The notes under the pieces are model-generated. The model had not been told where the DNA came from, did no database searches, and worked only from the letters and a program-made list of their open reading frames with translations. 64,000 nucleotides of DNA, taken from the NCBI GenBank assembly GCA_030686995.1, contig CM060709.1, positions 269,954,913 through 270,018,912 of the forward strand. Direction: 5' to 3'. Below, piece by piece: positions 44,100 to 55,300 of this stretch (position 1 is its first letter; the number at the start of each line of letters is the position of its first letter). The position numbers and the translations under genes are program-made. Source of the stretch: Artemisia argyi. Lineage: Eukaryota > Streptophyta > Magnoliopsida > Asterales > Asteraceae.

Positions 44100-44539
44100 T
44101 GATAATTAAAATAGGAAGAACAAATTACTTGGTCAATAATAATGAATGGTAACTAATTATGTCGATTTAAAAAATTGTTGACACAAAAAGAAAAAAGATT
44201 AATAAAACTACACTATGGTCCATGTGGTGTTTGACCGGCGTGCCCCTAACCCGAAATAAGTATGCACCGGAGGTCCCTAAAAGATAATAAAACCCTACCT
44301 ACTATTCATCTTCTTCATTTTTTTTTCCTAAACATAAGAATAACATCACCTCTCTCCTTTCTCTCTTGCGCCGCCGCCAGCCACTAACACAACACCACCA
44401 CCGCCACACTTACAACCACACCACCACCATTAAACTAACTGCCACACTCTCCTTATCTGAGATCCTTGTCTTGAAAGCACCAAATCTGAGATCCTTTTTT
44501 TTTTTTTTTTTTTTTTTTCCTTCGGGTGTTGTTGTGGTT
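44100..44539. other. Dispersed repeat and poly(T)24
   Basis: The actacactatggtccatgtgg / gtgcccctaacccg passage at about 44209 belongs to a common dispersed plant repeat. A CACCACC-rich stretch follows, then 24 T at 44495-44518. The small gatccttgtcttgaaagcac / aaatctgagatcc duplication suggests slippage. No gene. Confidence 0.5.
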
Positions 44540-45063
44540 TGTTGATGGGAAAAAAGTATAGGAATTAATAGTTCTTTGTTGAATCTAAGACCTTGATAGA
44601 TCTTTGAGCACTCGTAGATCGTTAGTTATGTTAATGTAATCACTAACACACTAAAAGATAATCTCTGTAACTTGTATTCTATAGCGGAAACAAACACAAG
44701 TATTAACAACTGAATACTAAGAACAATTGATCCTCTATGGATCTTTTAATAATAATGAAAGTGTTTTCTAAAACGTGTCCTCAATACATAATCGTGTGTT
44801 CCTTTTATACACAAAGAACCCTAAACCGTTTCATAAGAAACATATATTCTAAAACTTTTTAAAAGATATGCATTATCACTTCCTAAATAAACTCATGCGT
44901 ATCCTAACTATATTACATAAAATACGGAATAACTATATCCACATAAACTAATTTAATGAAACTAAACTTCAGCAGATACACTGCTTCAGCAGGAACCAGC
45001 TCTTCAGCAATATCCTTCAGCAGTAACCATCAGCAGAATTCTTACTTAGCAGAATTCCCAACA
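44540..45063 (-). mobile_element. 3' LTR of the minus-strand Copia element
   Basis: On the minus strand the LTR starts TGTTGGGAATTCTGC at 45063, after the polypurine tract gattaggggatgat, and ends ...CCCATCAACA at 44540 (524 bp, TG...CA). Near its start, four TGCTGAAG motifs and variants are spaced 11-20 bases apart (44966-45035), a repeat array typical of LTR enhancer regions. The 5' LTR is not in the window. Confidence 0.8.
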
Positions 45064-45899
45064 ATCATCCCCTAATCTTGAATTTGACATGGTTAAGTTC
45101 AAGATTTTTGATAGATCTTTAAAATGACAAACCAAGAGGATTGAAGTCAAATAGCAGCAACAAAGAATCATCATCAGCAGGATCTCTATGATCAGCACTT
45201 ACTTGAAAACTCTATTATTTGCAGCAATAAATGACCAAATGTACATCAAAACAAATTAGTTTCATACTATTCTCATCACATCCAGGTGTGTTAACTCCTG
45301 TGAGAGGTGAATCATTGAAAATAATGGATTTGATGTCTCTTTACCAATAGCCATCACTACTGGAGTAGCCAAATGTTTAAGTTCGAAAACTATGGTACAC
45401 TGATGACCATATGATTTTTAGCAAATCATCAGCTTTAAATGGATTTGAGTTGTCTTTACCTGTAGCCGTTTGCTCATGACTAGTCAATTACTTGGTTGAT
45501 TTAATCACCTTGGTCAATTGAATACCAAATATGGTTTCCAATGCCTTTACCACAAGCCATACACTTGTGAGCTAGCCAATTATTGGGAATCCATAAAGGA
45601 AAAATCCATGGTCAATTGACAACCATCCAACTCTCAGCTGTTAAGCATGGGTGAGTTGAGTACCCAATAGTTTTTAGCAAACTATTACAGCTATCAACAG
45701 ATTTGACATGTCTTTACCAAAGTTGTACCCTTTGGACTAGCTAACTTTTTTATGGAATAGTCAACATCAGTTAAGTTGATAACCAGATAAAGTGTGATAT
45801 AAATCAACACCAGAACCTGCATACAACATACACAATACTATACAAATCTGTTAGTTTTTTTTATTAAGAATAAATAAAGAAATATATAACAAAATACCA
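45064..45899 (-). other. 3' noncoding region of the minus-strand Copia with degenerate repeats
   Basis: Between the downstream ORF and the LTR. The motif gatttgatgtctctttacca and variants recurs at about 45330, 45441, 45545 and 45697, spaced roughly 105-150 bases apart, each followed by agcc/agct and a caattg-rich stretch. No ORF. Confidence 0.55.
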
Positions 45900-48800
45900 T
45901 CAAGTAGAAGCAGCTCTGGAAGTCCTGATCCTCAGTTTGAACACTTTAACCAGAGATTCAGCAAACAACCTAGCATTCCCAGCTGGATCAGGAGGAATCT
46001 CCAACTTTTGTTGAAGCATTTTCTCCATAAGAGACACTGTCAGAGGATACCTTTTCCCAAGAACCATGAGAAGCCTGAGTCCAGATGTAGTTTCCAACAC
46101 ATGAACATAGGGCATAGGGTAAAACTTCCAACTCTGAACTTTCCACCTCTGATTGTTTTTCTACACATCATAACCAGCACCAGTGGGAGTAGAAGAATCC
46201 AAAAGCACTCTGAGGTCACCCAATAAATACAATCCTGAACCTGTAGGAGTATGAGTTACATAATATTTGTGAACCAAATCATTTAGAGTGAGCAAGTCCT
46301 GATGATCCACAAGATGTAGTATTTCTTGTAGGAATGTGAATGATAGAGAAGTTTTATCAAGTCTATAAATGGTATTGATCTGACCATTCTTAGATAATTC
46401 CCAATGAACTAAAACATCTCTAACACCCTCTGGCCAATCATCAGGATCCTTCTTTGATAAAGGAAGCATCAGGAGCATTCACATCTACTAGTCTTTGTGC
46501 TGAATGTGAAGTTCTCACTCTGGCCATTCTCTTGGCCCTTCTTCCAGGAACATAAATTGCATCATGAGGTAAAGAAGGTTCCTCATTAGCTACATCTTCA
46601 GTAGATACATCTTCTGCAGTACTAGTTTCCACTGATGGAATATCCATTTTGTTCATCAGTAGAATCCTGAGAAGAATCAAGTGCAGCAGATGCATATTGT
46701 TCATCCATGGCCTTCCTTATATGTTTAGCCCTAGCAGCTGCAAGCTCTACTTCTCTTTCCTTGAGCTCATGAAATCTTTCCATTTCAGCTTGTTGTTCAT
46801 CAGCTAACCTTTTTGAAGCCTCTTCACCCAACCTATCCTCCTCCATTTGTTTCCTGGTTCTCTTTCTAGAAGGAAGAACTTCTGCTACAACTTTAGCTTT
46901 ACCCTTATCAACACTAGATGAAGCAGCAACAGTTGTCACATCAGCAGAAGTAGCAGGTAAAGATACCTGATCAACAACAGGAACATCCACATGCACAGTG
47001 GAAACAACATCAACAAGAATGGTAGGAACAAGCTTAGGAGCACTCATTCCATCCTTTTCACACATAGACTTGATTCTATTATACATAAGAACCAATTGTT
47101 CATCTGAAAGAGCCCAAACTTGTTTCCTAGTCCAAGCATTATTATATAGGGCACTGATTTGGCTTTTCACATAAGTTCTCATATAATCCCTCTGATGTGC
47201 TTGAGTCATTGGTTTATCCCTTTTTGCTTTGGCTTTTTGCTCATCTTCTTCTTTCTTTCTTAATTTCATCTTCTTCACTATTTCAAAAACCTAGTCCTTT
47301 TTATCCACCTCATTTCCAAGAATGTCTGCAGCTAAACCAGGAGTAGTAATCACTTGTTCTCCAATATGTTGCCAGTCTGATTCATCAAAATTTGGAATAG
47401 CAGCATCCAACTCTCTCTGTCTTTCAATAGGCAAGGTAGAAATATATCTTTTTGTAGCAGACTGATATTCTGAATCATATTTGGCTTGCTCTGCTTCTGC
47501 CAAGTCTGTACTCTTCTTATAATCTTCTCATTCTTTCAAGAGTCTTTCTTTTTCAACTCTTTCTTCTTCTGAGATAAGTTCATCAGCACACACTTCATCA
47601 CCTTCAGCAGAATCAACATGAGGAATATCTAAACCTTCCATACGATCAGCAGTTAACTTTTGAACATCTGAATCAAGTAGATTAATAGTAGATCGTGTAG
47701 GCTTCAGAGTTGCAGTGGTGTCCTCAGGAGAAACTTGCTTAAGAACAGATGGATCATGGTCAGGTGAATCCATATATTCCTTACCAGCTACAAAGAAGGT
47801 ATCTACTGATGCATTAATCCCATCAGTAGTCTTGTCAGTAGCAATGTCACTAGTTGGTTGTTTCTCCTGAAGAGTATCATCAGCTTCTGCCATAAGAATC
47901 TCATCACCACTGGACACCTTAGAATATTCAACAGCTTTCTTTGCCAAATATTGTCTTCTATTTCTTCTGCTGAAATGAATTATCGGCTTAGGTTGTGATA
48001 CTTCAGCAACTTTGGGAGAAGAAGCATGTGTCTGTCTAGCAACTTCAGCCAAGATCTCAAGGGAATCCAAATTACCCTCCTGAGGCATTTCAGCAGCATC
48101 TGTCACAATCTCTCTTTTCTTCTACTGATTAAGTTGTGCCTCCAAATCCAGAATCCTGCTTTTCAGCAAGTCAATCTCACCACCAAGAATAGACTTGGTA
48201 TCAGCAAGCTCTTTTTGAAGAGCATCAATCTTTCTAATATACCTGCAAAGAAAATCATGTACAGAAGTGAGAGTAACAGGGTCCTCTGCTCCACCAACAG
48301 ATTGCTCAGTGGTAAAAGGAGCTTCATTGAACCTAGCAGGAGAAACAGACATATGTACAACATTGAGAGAGCCTTCATCAAATGGCTCTCTCACAGGACT
48401 AGGTGTAGGTAATCTAGTAATCTCAGGCTCAAGAGGTGTAGGTACCTGTGTACCAAGAGACTGAATTGTCTCTTCAACCTCAGGAGTTAGCTCAACAGGA
48501 GCAACCTGAGATGGTGAAGGAACAGGACTAGGTGACAGAGGTAAAGGGGAAGGTGGAGGTTGGTCAGAAGAAACATGTAATGGTTCATCAGTTGTAGATG
48601 GTTCTCCCTCATTTACCACTAAAGGATTACCATCAGCAGCAACATCAGAAGATGATGGATTACCATCATCAGCAGCATTTGGAGAGGGTATATGACTAGT
48701 AGCATCACCCTCAACCGCATCATCATTGCCATGTGGCAACATAGCAGCTAATAGAGGGCGATGTACCCCATCATAGTTAGTTTGCATAGAGGCAAATAAC

Positions 48801-49453
48801 TTTGAACCAAGACTCTTAATAGGCACATGAATCCTGTCTTCCGTGGTTATGTCTAAAATTATTTGTAAAAACCTTGGGTACATTAAAAACTTATGTGTTT
48901 GCTTCTCAACATTTTCTAGCATATTATTAAAGATAAACTTTGAGAAATTATAAGTTAACCCTTTAGAAAGACATACAATACCATAGCCCAATTGGGCAGA
49001 GAACTGATCCCAGCCACCACACTTATTGCTGATACATTGGAGTAGCAAGTGCACCAAATACCTCCACTTGGGACAGAACTAATTCTTCAAGCACTTAGTT
49101 GTGTCAGTGCTTTGATAACCAGCTTCCCTTAACCCAGCAAGTATCTCTTCAGTACTGGAGTGAAAAACACCATTCTCATCATCCAAATGAAGCTTAGTCC
49201 TTATCAAACTTTCAGTCACCACATACTCATTACCATCAATCTCAGCCACGATCTCTGTGTCAGATCTTTTCTTAGCAGATGCCTAAAACTGCTTCACCAT
49301 AGATTCATATATCACATTTGGAGAATGTGTTAAGGCATAATGAATCTTTGAACGCTGTAGAAACTCCACCATTGAATCATACTCTTCATGACCCTTAGCC
49401 TTTTTCAAAATAGCAAACTTGTTATGATCTTGCTTGAATTGAAGTCGTGCCAT
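45900..49453 (-). pseudogene. Env-position ORF of the Copia element, broken by stops
   Basis: The frame starts at ATG 49453 (MARLQFKQDHNKFAILKKAK) and can be followed to 45900, about 1,180 codons, through several interruptions: an early TAG near 49285, another near 49080, and frame changes around 48110, 47510, 47285, 46620, 46450 and 46140. Segments include CPKWRYLVHLLLQC, NFSKFIFNNMLENV, a Pro/Ser/Asp-rich middle, a Lys/Glu-rich helical region (EEDEQKAKAKRDKPMTQAHQ, KEREVELAAARAKHI), and a C-terminal KVFKLRIRTSR. It lies between pol and the 3' LTR, where env-like genes sit in some plant Copia elements. I see no signal peptide or clear membrane anchor, so envelope function is unproven. Similar ORFs are, as I recall, common in Asteraceae elements. 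Confidence 0.65.
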
Positions 49454-49898
49454 TTGAATTATGTTGCGAGAGACAGTTATGAATTATGAAAAGAATGATG
49501 GGTTTAAATGGAGTGATGGGAGAATAGTTTAGTTTAGGCAAAGATATGCAAAGTAGGTTATATTTGGAAGTTCCCCAATCGTGGTTAAAATTATCAGAAC
49601 AAACTGTTGACCATCTCTGAATTGTAAAGTGGATCTATCCAATTTCAAAATTACCCTTCAGTAGAAACGAAAGTCAATCTGCCGATGGATGGTCAATCAG
49701 CAGAAACCAATCAAGAGTAAAAAAAATATCTTCAGTGAATATCTTGATTTTACTGTGCCACCTAACTCGCGTTAATGATCATAAAGCCTAGACTTCGCCT
49801 ATTTAATAACCCCCAAATCACACTTCTCAGATATCAATTAACCCCAAAATCATATCAAAACCCTAATTTCACAATTAACCCAAATTCATCAGCAAATA
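49454..49898. promoter_or_regulatory. Divergent promoter region inside a Copia element
   Basis: 445 bases separate two start codons that point away from each other: the env-position ORF (minus, 49453) and the small antisense gene (plus, 49899). On the plus strand ctatttaata at 49799 lies about 100 bases before the ATG, and a C/A-rich leader (aaccccaaaatc, aaaccctaattt) resembles plant 5' UTRs. On the minus strand an atttaaac lies about 60 bases before its ATG. Promoter activity is inferred. Confidence 0.5.
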
Positions 49899-50324
49899 AT
49901 GTCTTCCAAACCCGAAATTATTAACCTGACCTCCTCCTCTTCCTCATCAGATGATCTTCCGCCGTATCCATCTGAATTAGATGATTCAGATTATGCTAGA
50001 GAGTTGGAAAGGCGATGGAATGCTTTGTAGAAGGGGGAACCAAGTAATGCCCCCGTTCCTGCTGAGAGACAATATGTCTCTCCCTTTATCTTTTCTTCTG
50101 ATGAAGACTCTTCAGAGGATGAAGATGAAGATCCATCATTTCTTCCTCCTTCCACACCAAAGAGATCCCAACCAAGGCCAAGGAAGAGAAATCCATATTT
50201 TCCAACATCACAGGGTGTGGTGTTGGGTCTTTCTACTCCAGGATCTGGTGCTTCATACCATGGACGCAGGGGAAAGGGCAAGAAGGCAGAGGTGGTGGAT
50301 AAAGGGAAAGGGAAAATGGAGTAG
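49899..50324 (+). pseudogene. Small antisense gene inside the Copia element, one in-frame TAG
   Basis: A 141-residue frame runs from ATG 49899 to TAG 50322-50324, opposite in direction to pol and the env-position ORF. A single TAG at codon 44 (50028-50030) interrupts it; the next codons continue in frame as KGEPSNAPVPAERQY. Content: a serine run and Pro/Asp-rich start (MSSKPEIINLTSSSSSSDDL), an acidic block (SSDEDSSEDEDEDP), a basic nuclear-signal-like block (KRSQPRPRKRNP), a glycine-rich region, and a Lys-rich tail (GRRGKGKK). It overlaps no domain of pol. The TAG is a plausible CAG-to-TAG change at a CHG site, so the gene may be active in sister copies. Function unknown; an acidic plus basic nuclear regulator or RNA-binding protein is possible. 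Confidence 0.6.
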
Positions 50325-50923
50325 GTGATGATGGGATGTTGTCAAGGACCAAAGATGTAAAACTAGGTTCTTAAGCATCTTCTTGCATTGAACTGAAGAT
50401 ATAAAACTAGGTACTTGAGCATCTTCGTCGTTATCATCATCATTCTTCCTCCTCTTCTTTTCCATTTTCACCTTCAGCTTCTTCATCGTACTGGTCATGC
50501 ACATCCACCAGCCCTTTTGTAATAGATGATAGGAGCTTAGTATTGATTTGGTAGTCTTAACATAGGAATGATCCTTGTAATCCACTTTGAAGTTGTATGT
50601 AAATTGTTTCTTGAATGAATGAACATCTTTCCTTATTTGTCAATTCTTGTGTAATTATTCAGTAGAAACAATGTGTTTCAGTATGATTGACTCTTCAGTA
50701 GAAACAATACTCAGCATACAAGACCATATTCCCTTTGAGACAGCTCTTGGTGAATTTCAAACAATGAGGACATTCTGCAAAACAGACACAGAGTAACAAA
50801 ACAAACAAATCTTACAGAAACATTAGTTGGTTATTGTTAGCCAAACAACAATATACAGAAACTATACAAAGTTTACAATCACAATCCTCCCCTGAGGCAT
50901 ATGCCTCCCCTTAAACTTTGCAT
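50325..50923. other. Tail of antisense gene and central polypurine-like tract
   Basis: A gatgtaaaactaggttctt / gatataaaactaggtactt duplication lies at 50357-50425. The aattgtttcttgaatgaatg stretch near 50600 would serve as a 3' end for the antisense gene. Read on the minus strand, just after the pol stop, tttaaggggaggcatatgcc continues into tcaggggagg (50888-50914). This includes the 14-bp palindrome gaggcatatgcctc, resembling an extra polypurine tract. No other gene. Confidence 0.45.
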
Positions 50924-53900
50924 TCAAGGGTTATGCATACCAATATGGACCACTAAGTGTTGAAACCTAGGTCCATCAAAAGCTTTAGTTAACAGATCTG
51001 CCACATTATCGTCTGTGTGAATTTTAACCACTTTGATTAAATGTTTTTCATAAGCATCCCTGATAAAGTGGTGCCTGATTTCAATATGTTTGGTTCTATT
51101 ATGAAAAACTAGATTTTTAACAATGCAAATGGTACTTTGATTGTCAATATAAATGGTGGTATTCATGAAATTATACCCATAATCCAGCAATTGATTCTGA
51201 ATCCATAGAACCTGTCCACAACAGTTGGCAGCAGCAACATATTCTGCTTCAGTAGTAGAGGTAGCAACAATGGTCTGTTTCTTGCATTGCCAAGAAATCA
51301 ATCTTCTTCCAAGGAATTGGCAACCTCCAGTTGTGGATCTCCTATCCATATTGGCACCAACATAGTCACTATCACTAAATGCTTCCAGCTTAAAAGGAGA
51401 TTCTTTTGGGTACCAAAGACCTAATTTGGGTTGGCCTTTCAGGTACTTAAAGATCTTTTTGATAGCATTCAAGTGAGAAGTAAGTGGAGTGACTTGGTGC
51501 CTAGAACAAGCACTCACAGGAAATGTAATATCAGGTCTAGAAGCAGTCAAATACATCAAAGAACCAATCATGGACCTGTACAAATGGACATTGACAGGAA
51601 GATCAGGTTCAAGATTGTTCTTTGGTTTGGGAGCTTCATATGGAGTAGTGGGAGTTCTGACATTGTCCATATCAAATTTCTTCAACATATCTTTTACATA
51701 CTTATCCTGACTGATAAAGATATCATCAGGTTTCTGCTGAACTTGTAAACCCAAAAAGAATGTGAGCTCCCCCATGGCACTCATCTGAAATTCTCCCTTC
51801 ATCAAATCCTCAAACTCTCTACACCATTCTTCTTTAGTGGAACCAAATATGATGTCATCCACATAAACTTGCACTAGAATGATATCCCTGGAGTCTTTCT
51901 TAAGGAAGAGAGTTTTGTCAATGGCACCTCTTCTGTAACCATGCTTCAGCAGAAATGTAGAAAGCCTAGAATACCAAGCCTAGGTGCCTGATGTAGTCCA
52001 TAGAGAGCTTTAACAACCTTATAAACATGATCTGGATGATCTGGGTCTTCAAAACCCTTGGGTTGAGTCACATATACCTCCTCTTCAATCTCACCATATA
52101 GAAAAGCACCTTTTACATCCATATGATATACCATAAAACCCATATAAGATGCATAGGCCAAGAATATCCTGATTGCTTATACTCTGTCCCAATTGCATAT
52201 TTACCATCAGGGAGAGGGACCGGTATCTAAACTTGCTGATTCTTAAATTGCAGCATCTCTTCTTGCATTGCTTCTAGCCAACTTGAATCAGCAAGTGCTT
52301 GAGGAACACTGGTTGGCTCTATGTGAGAAAGGAAGCAAGCAAACAGATAATGTTTGAAGTCTGTATGATTGTCCCTCTGTTGATTGTAGACATAGGAAAT
52401 GAAAGCAACTTCACCATATTTAGTGTTCTTCACAGTACTTCGAGTTCTAACAGGTGCTTGAGGATCTCCAATAACCTTTGAAAGGGGATGAGCAATATTG
52501 ATCCTCTTTGTTGCTGTGGGGTTGACATTGATTGTGGTATCAAGGTTGTTGATAGTGGGTCCAAACTCACTATCATAGGAAGTTGAGTTAAAGAAGCCAG
52601 CCTTGGGTTGATAATTACCAAGATCAGTAGGACTTGGAAATCGTGTAAATGGTTTCCCAAAGTCTGTAGACACTTCAGTAGAAATGGGAGATTGTGCAGC
52701 AGGACTATCAGTAGTTTTGATCACATCAGCAGGAACAGGAGAGCCTTCAGTAGAACTGTTAGTAGCATCCGTGTTTCCACTGACTGCTTGTGCTGATTGT
52801 TGAAGTAAGGCATCAGTCTCTTGTGCAAACTTTTCACTGAGTCTCTTAGCTTCCTGTGTAGCTGTATGTTCTTGCTTCTTGAGTCTAGCAAGATCCTCTG
52901 TATAATGTGACTCATCTTCATGCTCAGCAGCAGAATGATCACCTGCAAAATGGTTAGGGGGAAAAGAAGGTACAACAATGGTTTGTTCATCTTTCTCAGA
53001 GTCACTCTCTGAGTCATCATCCAGGGAACTTTCAGGGTTAGTATGAGACTCTTTTTTTCCTGCAAATTGATTAGAAACATGTCTATTATAACCCAAGTGA
53101 TCAGTTAAGTAATCCAAGTCAAAATACCAAGTATGACCCTGTCCTTGAGTATTAGGCTGATCTTCTAGGAATCTTAGGTTAAGGGTCTCCTCTATCCTCA
53201 TAGCATTCAAATTATACACTCTATAGGCCTTGCTATGAGCTGAATAACCCACAATATACCCCTCATCAGCTTTCCCATCAAACTTGCCTAGTGTATCAGC
53301 AGTAATCAAAATGGTCACTTTGCAACCAAAAGGTTTAAGGTAATGAATATCAGGAACTTTCCCAGTGAGAAGTTCATAAGGTGTCTTGACATGAGGTCTA
53401 GTGATGGATACCCTGTTCAAAACATAACAAGCAGTGCTTACTGCTTTAGTCCAGAACATAGTGGGTAATTTAGACTCTGCAAGCATGGATCTTGCTTCCT
53501 TTATTAAGGTCCTATTTTTTCTTTCAGCAACCCCATTTTGTTGTGGGGTCCTTGGAGTGCTGTAGTCCCTTTTTATCCCTTTAGACTTATAGAGTTCTAT
53601 TAAGATCACATTTTTGAACTCAGTCCCATTGTCACACCTAATGCCTTTAACCTTTTTATTTAGCTGGTTTTCAATCAGGGTAATGAATTCTCTTAAAATA
53701 GGAGTTGTTTCATCTTTAGTTTTCAAAAAGAATACCCAACAAAACCTGCTAGAATCATCAGTGATAACCAGGAAGAAGTACTTATGATCAATACTTCTGA
53801 TAGGAGTTGGACCAAAGAGATCCATGTGCAGCAACTAAAGAGGTTCTGAAATGGTGCTCACAGCTGTTATGGCTTTGTATGAGGCTCTATGTTGCTTTCC

Positions 53901-53926
53901 TTTGTTGCATGCAGCACAATTATGTT
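50924..53926 (-). pseudogene. Copia integrase-RT-RNase H remnant of the minus-strand element
   Basis: On the minus strand from 53926 down: end of the integrase zinc domain (CAACNKGKQHR), a stop near 53835, integrase core ([30 protein letters not shown]), a long acidic linker (about 53100-52700), a stop near 52227, RT start ([20 protein letters not shown]), a deletion and frame break near 51990-51900, RT palm ([13 protein letters not shown]) from 51874, and RNase H ([36 protein letters not shown]) to 50924. Part of the RT fingers is deleted between 52161 and 52227. Gag and protease lie beyond the inserted element at 53927 and are not in the window. Confidence 0.85.
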
Positions 53927-55232
53927 TGTTGACATAAATTAATGCCTAAAAACATTATTAACATGTTATCAATATCTCTATGTTTTGATTATCACAAAAT
54001 ATAAACTCATAGAACTAAAACTTGTGACATAAACAAGTATTTAGTGATTAATATTTCTCTTTACATCCAAATCACTTAAGGTATGAATAAACAAAGTGTT
54101 TAGTGTAATTTATGATCAAAGGGGTATTTAATTAACTAATACAAAGTTTATTTATTTATATAAACATATTATCTATTTTTGAAAAACATTTTTGGTAATA
54201 AAGAAAAATGTTTTATTCATACTAAATATATGAATTCAAATTTTTAACCAAAATCAGTTAGTTTTTCACCAAATAAACTTTCCCCACTAAAAGACAAAGA
54301 ATCTGGCCGTTTCAGCTGGGCGGCCCCCTTAATTATAAAGGGCGGTCCCCTTAATTTTAAGGGGGCCGGCCATGATTTAAGGGAACCGGCCACGCTCCTC
54401 TGTCAGATTCTGTTGCCTATAAATACCACCTTAAACCTGGATTTTTTTTTCTCACCTTTTGCACTACAAAACTTTCTGATCTAGATCCAAATCTCCATTC
54501 TTTTATCCTTTGATCATAAGTATATAAATTCTTTGTTTCAAAGTGATCCAACCTTCATCCTCTCAAGTGCAAGAGAAGAATACTTCTATCCCTCAAGACA
54601 AGAAGTATTACAACTTGTTGTGATCTCCACATCCAAGTTGTTGGTGTAGCATAAAGATCATTTACATTGTTCTTTGTGAAGATTGTTGTGAATACTTGAT
54701 TGTTGATAGTTGTGTTAGATATTGATTGTGTGATTAGTTAGTAGCTTGGTGTGAAGAAGATAAGTTAGGAACTAGATTGGTGTGAAGAAGATAGGTGTGG
54801 AGTAGTTAGTTGTGAAGTAGATAGATTTGAAGAAGTTATGTAGAAGTTGTGACTTAGGTGTGACGAAGTTGTGGTGTGAAAAGTGGTGTGTAGATTGGTG
54901 TGTACTGTTTTCTCCGCCATAAGGGAGCTTGTTGATATAGTGAAGAAAACTCTCGAGTTAGGTGCTCGGGGAGTGGAGTAGGGCAAGGAAGGTGTCCTTG
55001 TAGCCGAACCACTATAAATCTCTTGTCTCCCGGTTTGATCTTTCCATCTCTTGCTCATTTCATTACTTATCGTTATAATATATTGTGTAGTATAAATTGT
55101 TTATATTGTACAAGACTTGAGATCACATATTATCGAATCTAAGTTTTTAAAAGCTAAGCTAAACTTTAAAACTAATTTTATAACGAAGTAAAAAGACGTA
55201 AAACTATTCAACCCCCCTTCTAGTTTTCCACA
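53927..55232 (+). mobile_element. 5' LTR of the near-intact Sirevirus-like element
   Basis: TGTTGACATAAATT...TTTTCCACA, 1,306 bp, inserted in the integrase zinc domain of the minus-strand Copia. It contains the palindromic promoter module (54318-54396), TATA box tataaata (54418-54425), a GAAG-rich tract (54740-54900) and the ctcgagttaggtgctcgggg box. Its first 76 bases recur at 61578-61653. Confidence 0.95.
54318..54425 (+). promoter_or_regulatory. LTR core promoter module
   Basis: Palindromic blocks cccccttaattataaagggc, ccccttaattttaaggggg and ttaagggaaccggcc, then tataaata at 54418-54425, 22 bases after the cluster. Compare 2758-2846 and 60145-60361. Confidence 0.6.
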
Positions 55233-55234
55233 AT

Positions 55235-55248
55235 TGGTATCAAGAGCC
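55235..55248 (+). other. Primer-binding site (initiator tRNA-Met type)
   Basis: tggtatcaagagcc, two bases after the LTR end. Variant of the usual tggtatcagagc with an extra a. Confidence 0.85.
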
Positions 55249-55300
55249 ACGTCTAACAAGATCTTTAAAATATATTGTATTTTAAAACTTGTAACAATCT

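Noticed and set aside
45900..49453. Host gene on the minus strand
   Set aside because: Position between pol and an LTR of the same orientation, with polypurine tract and shared motifs, makes it part of the retrotransposon.
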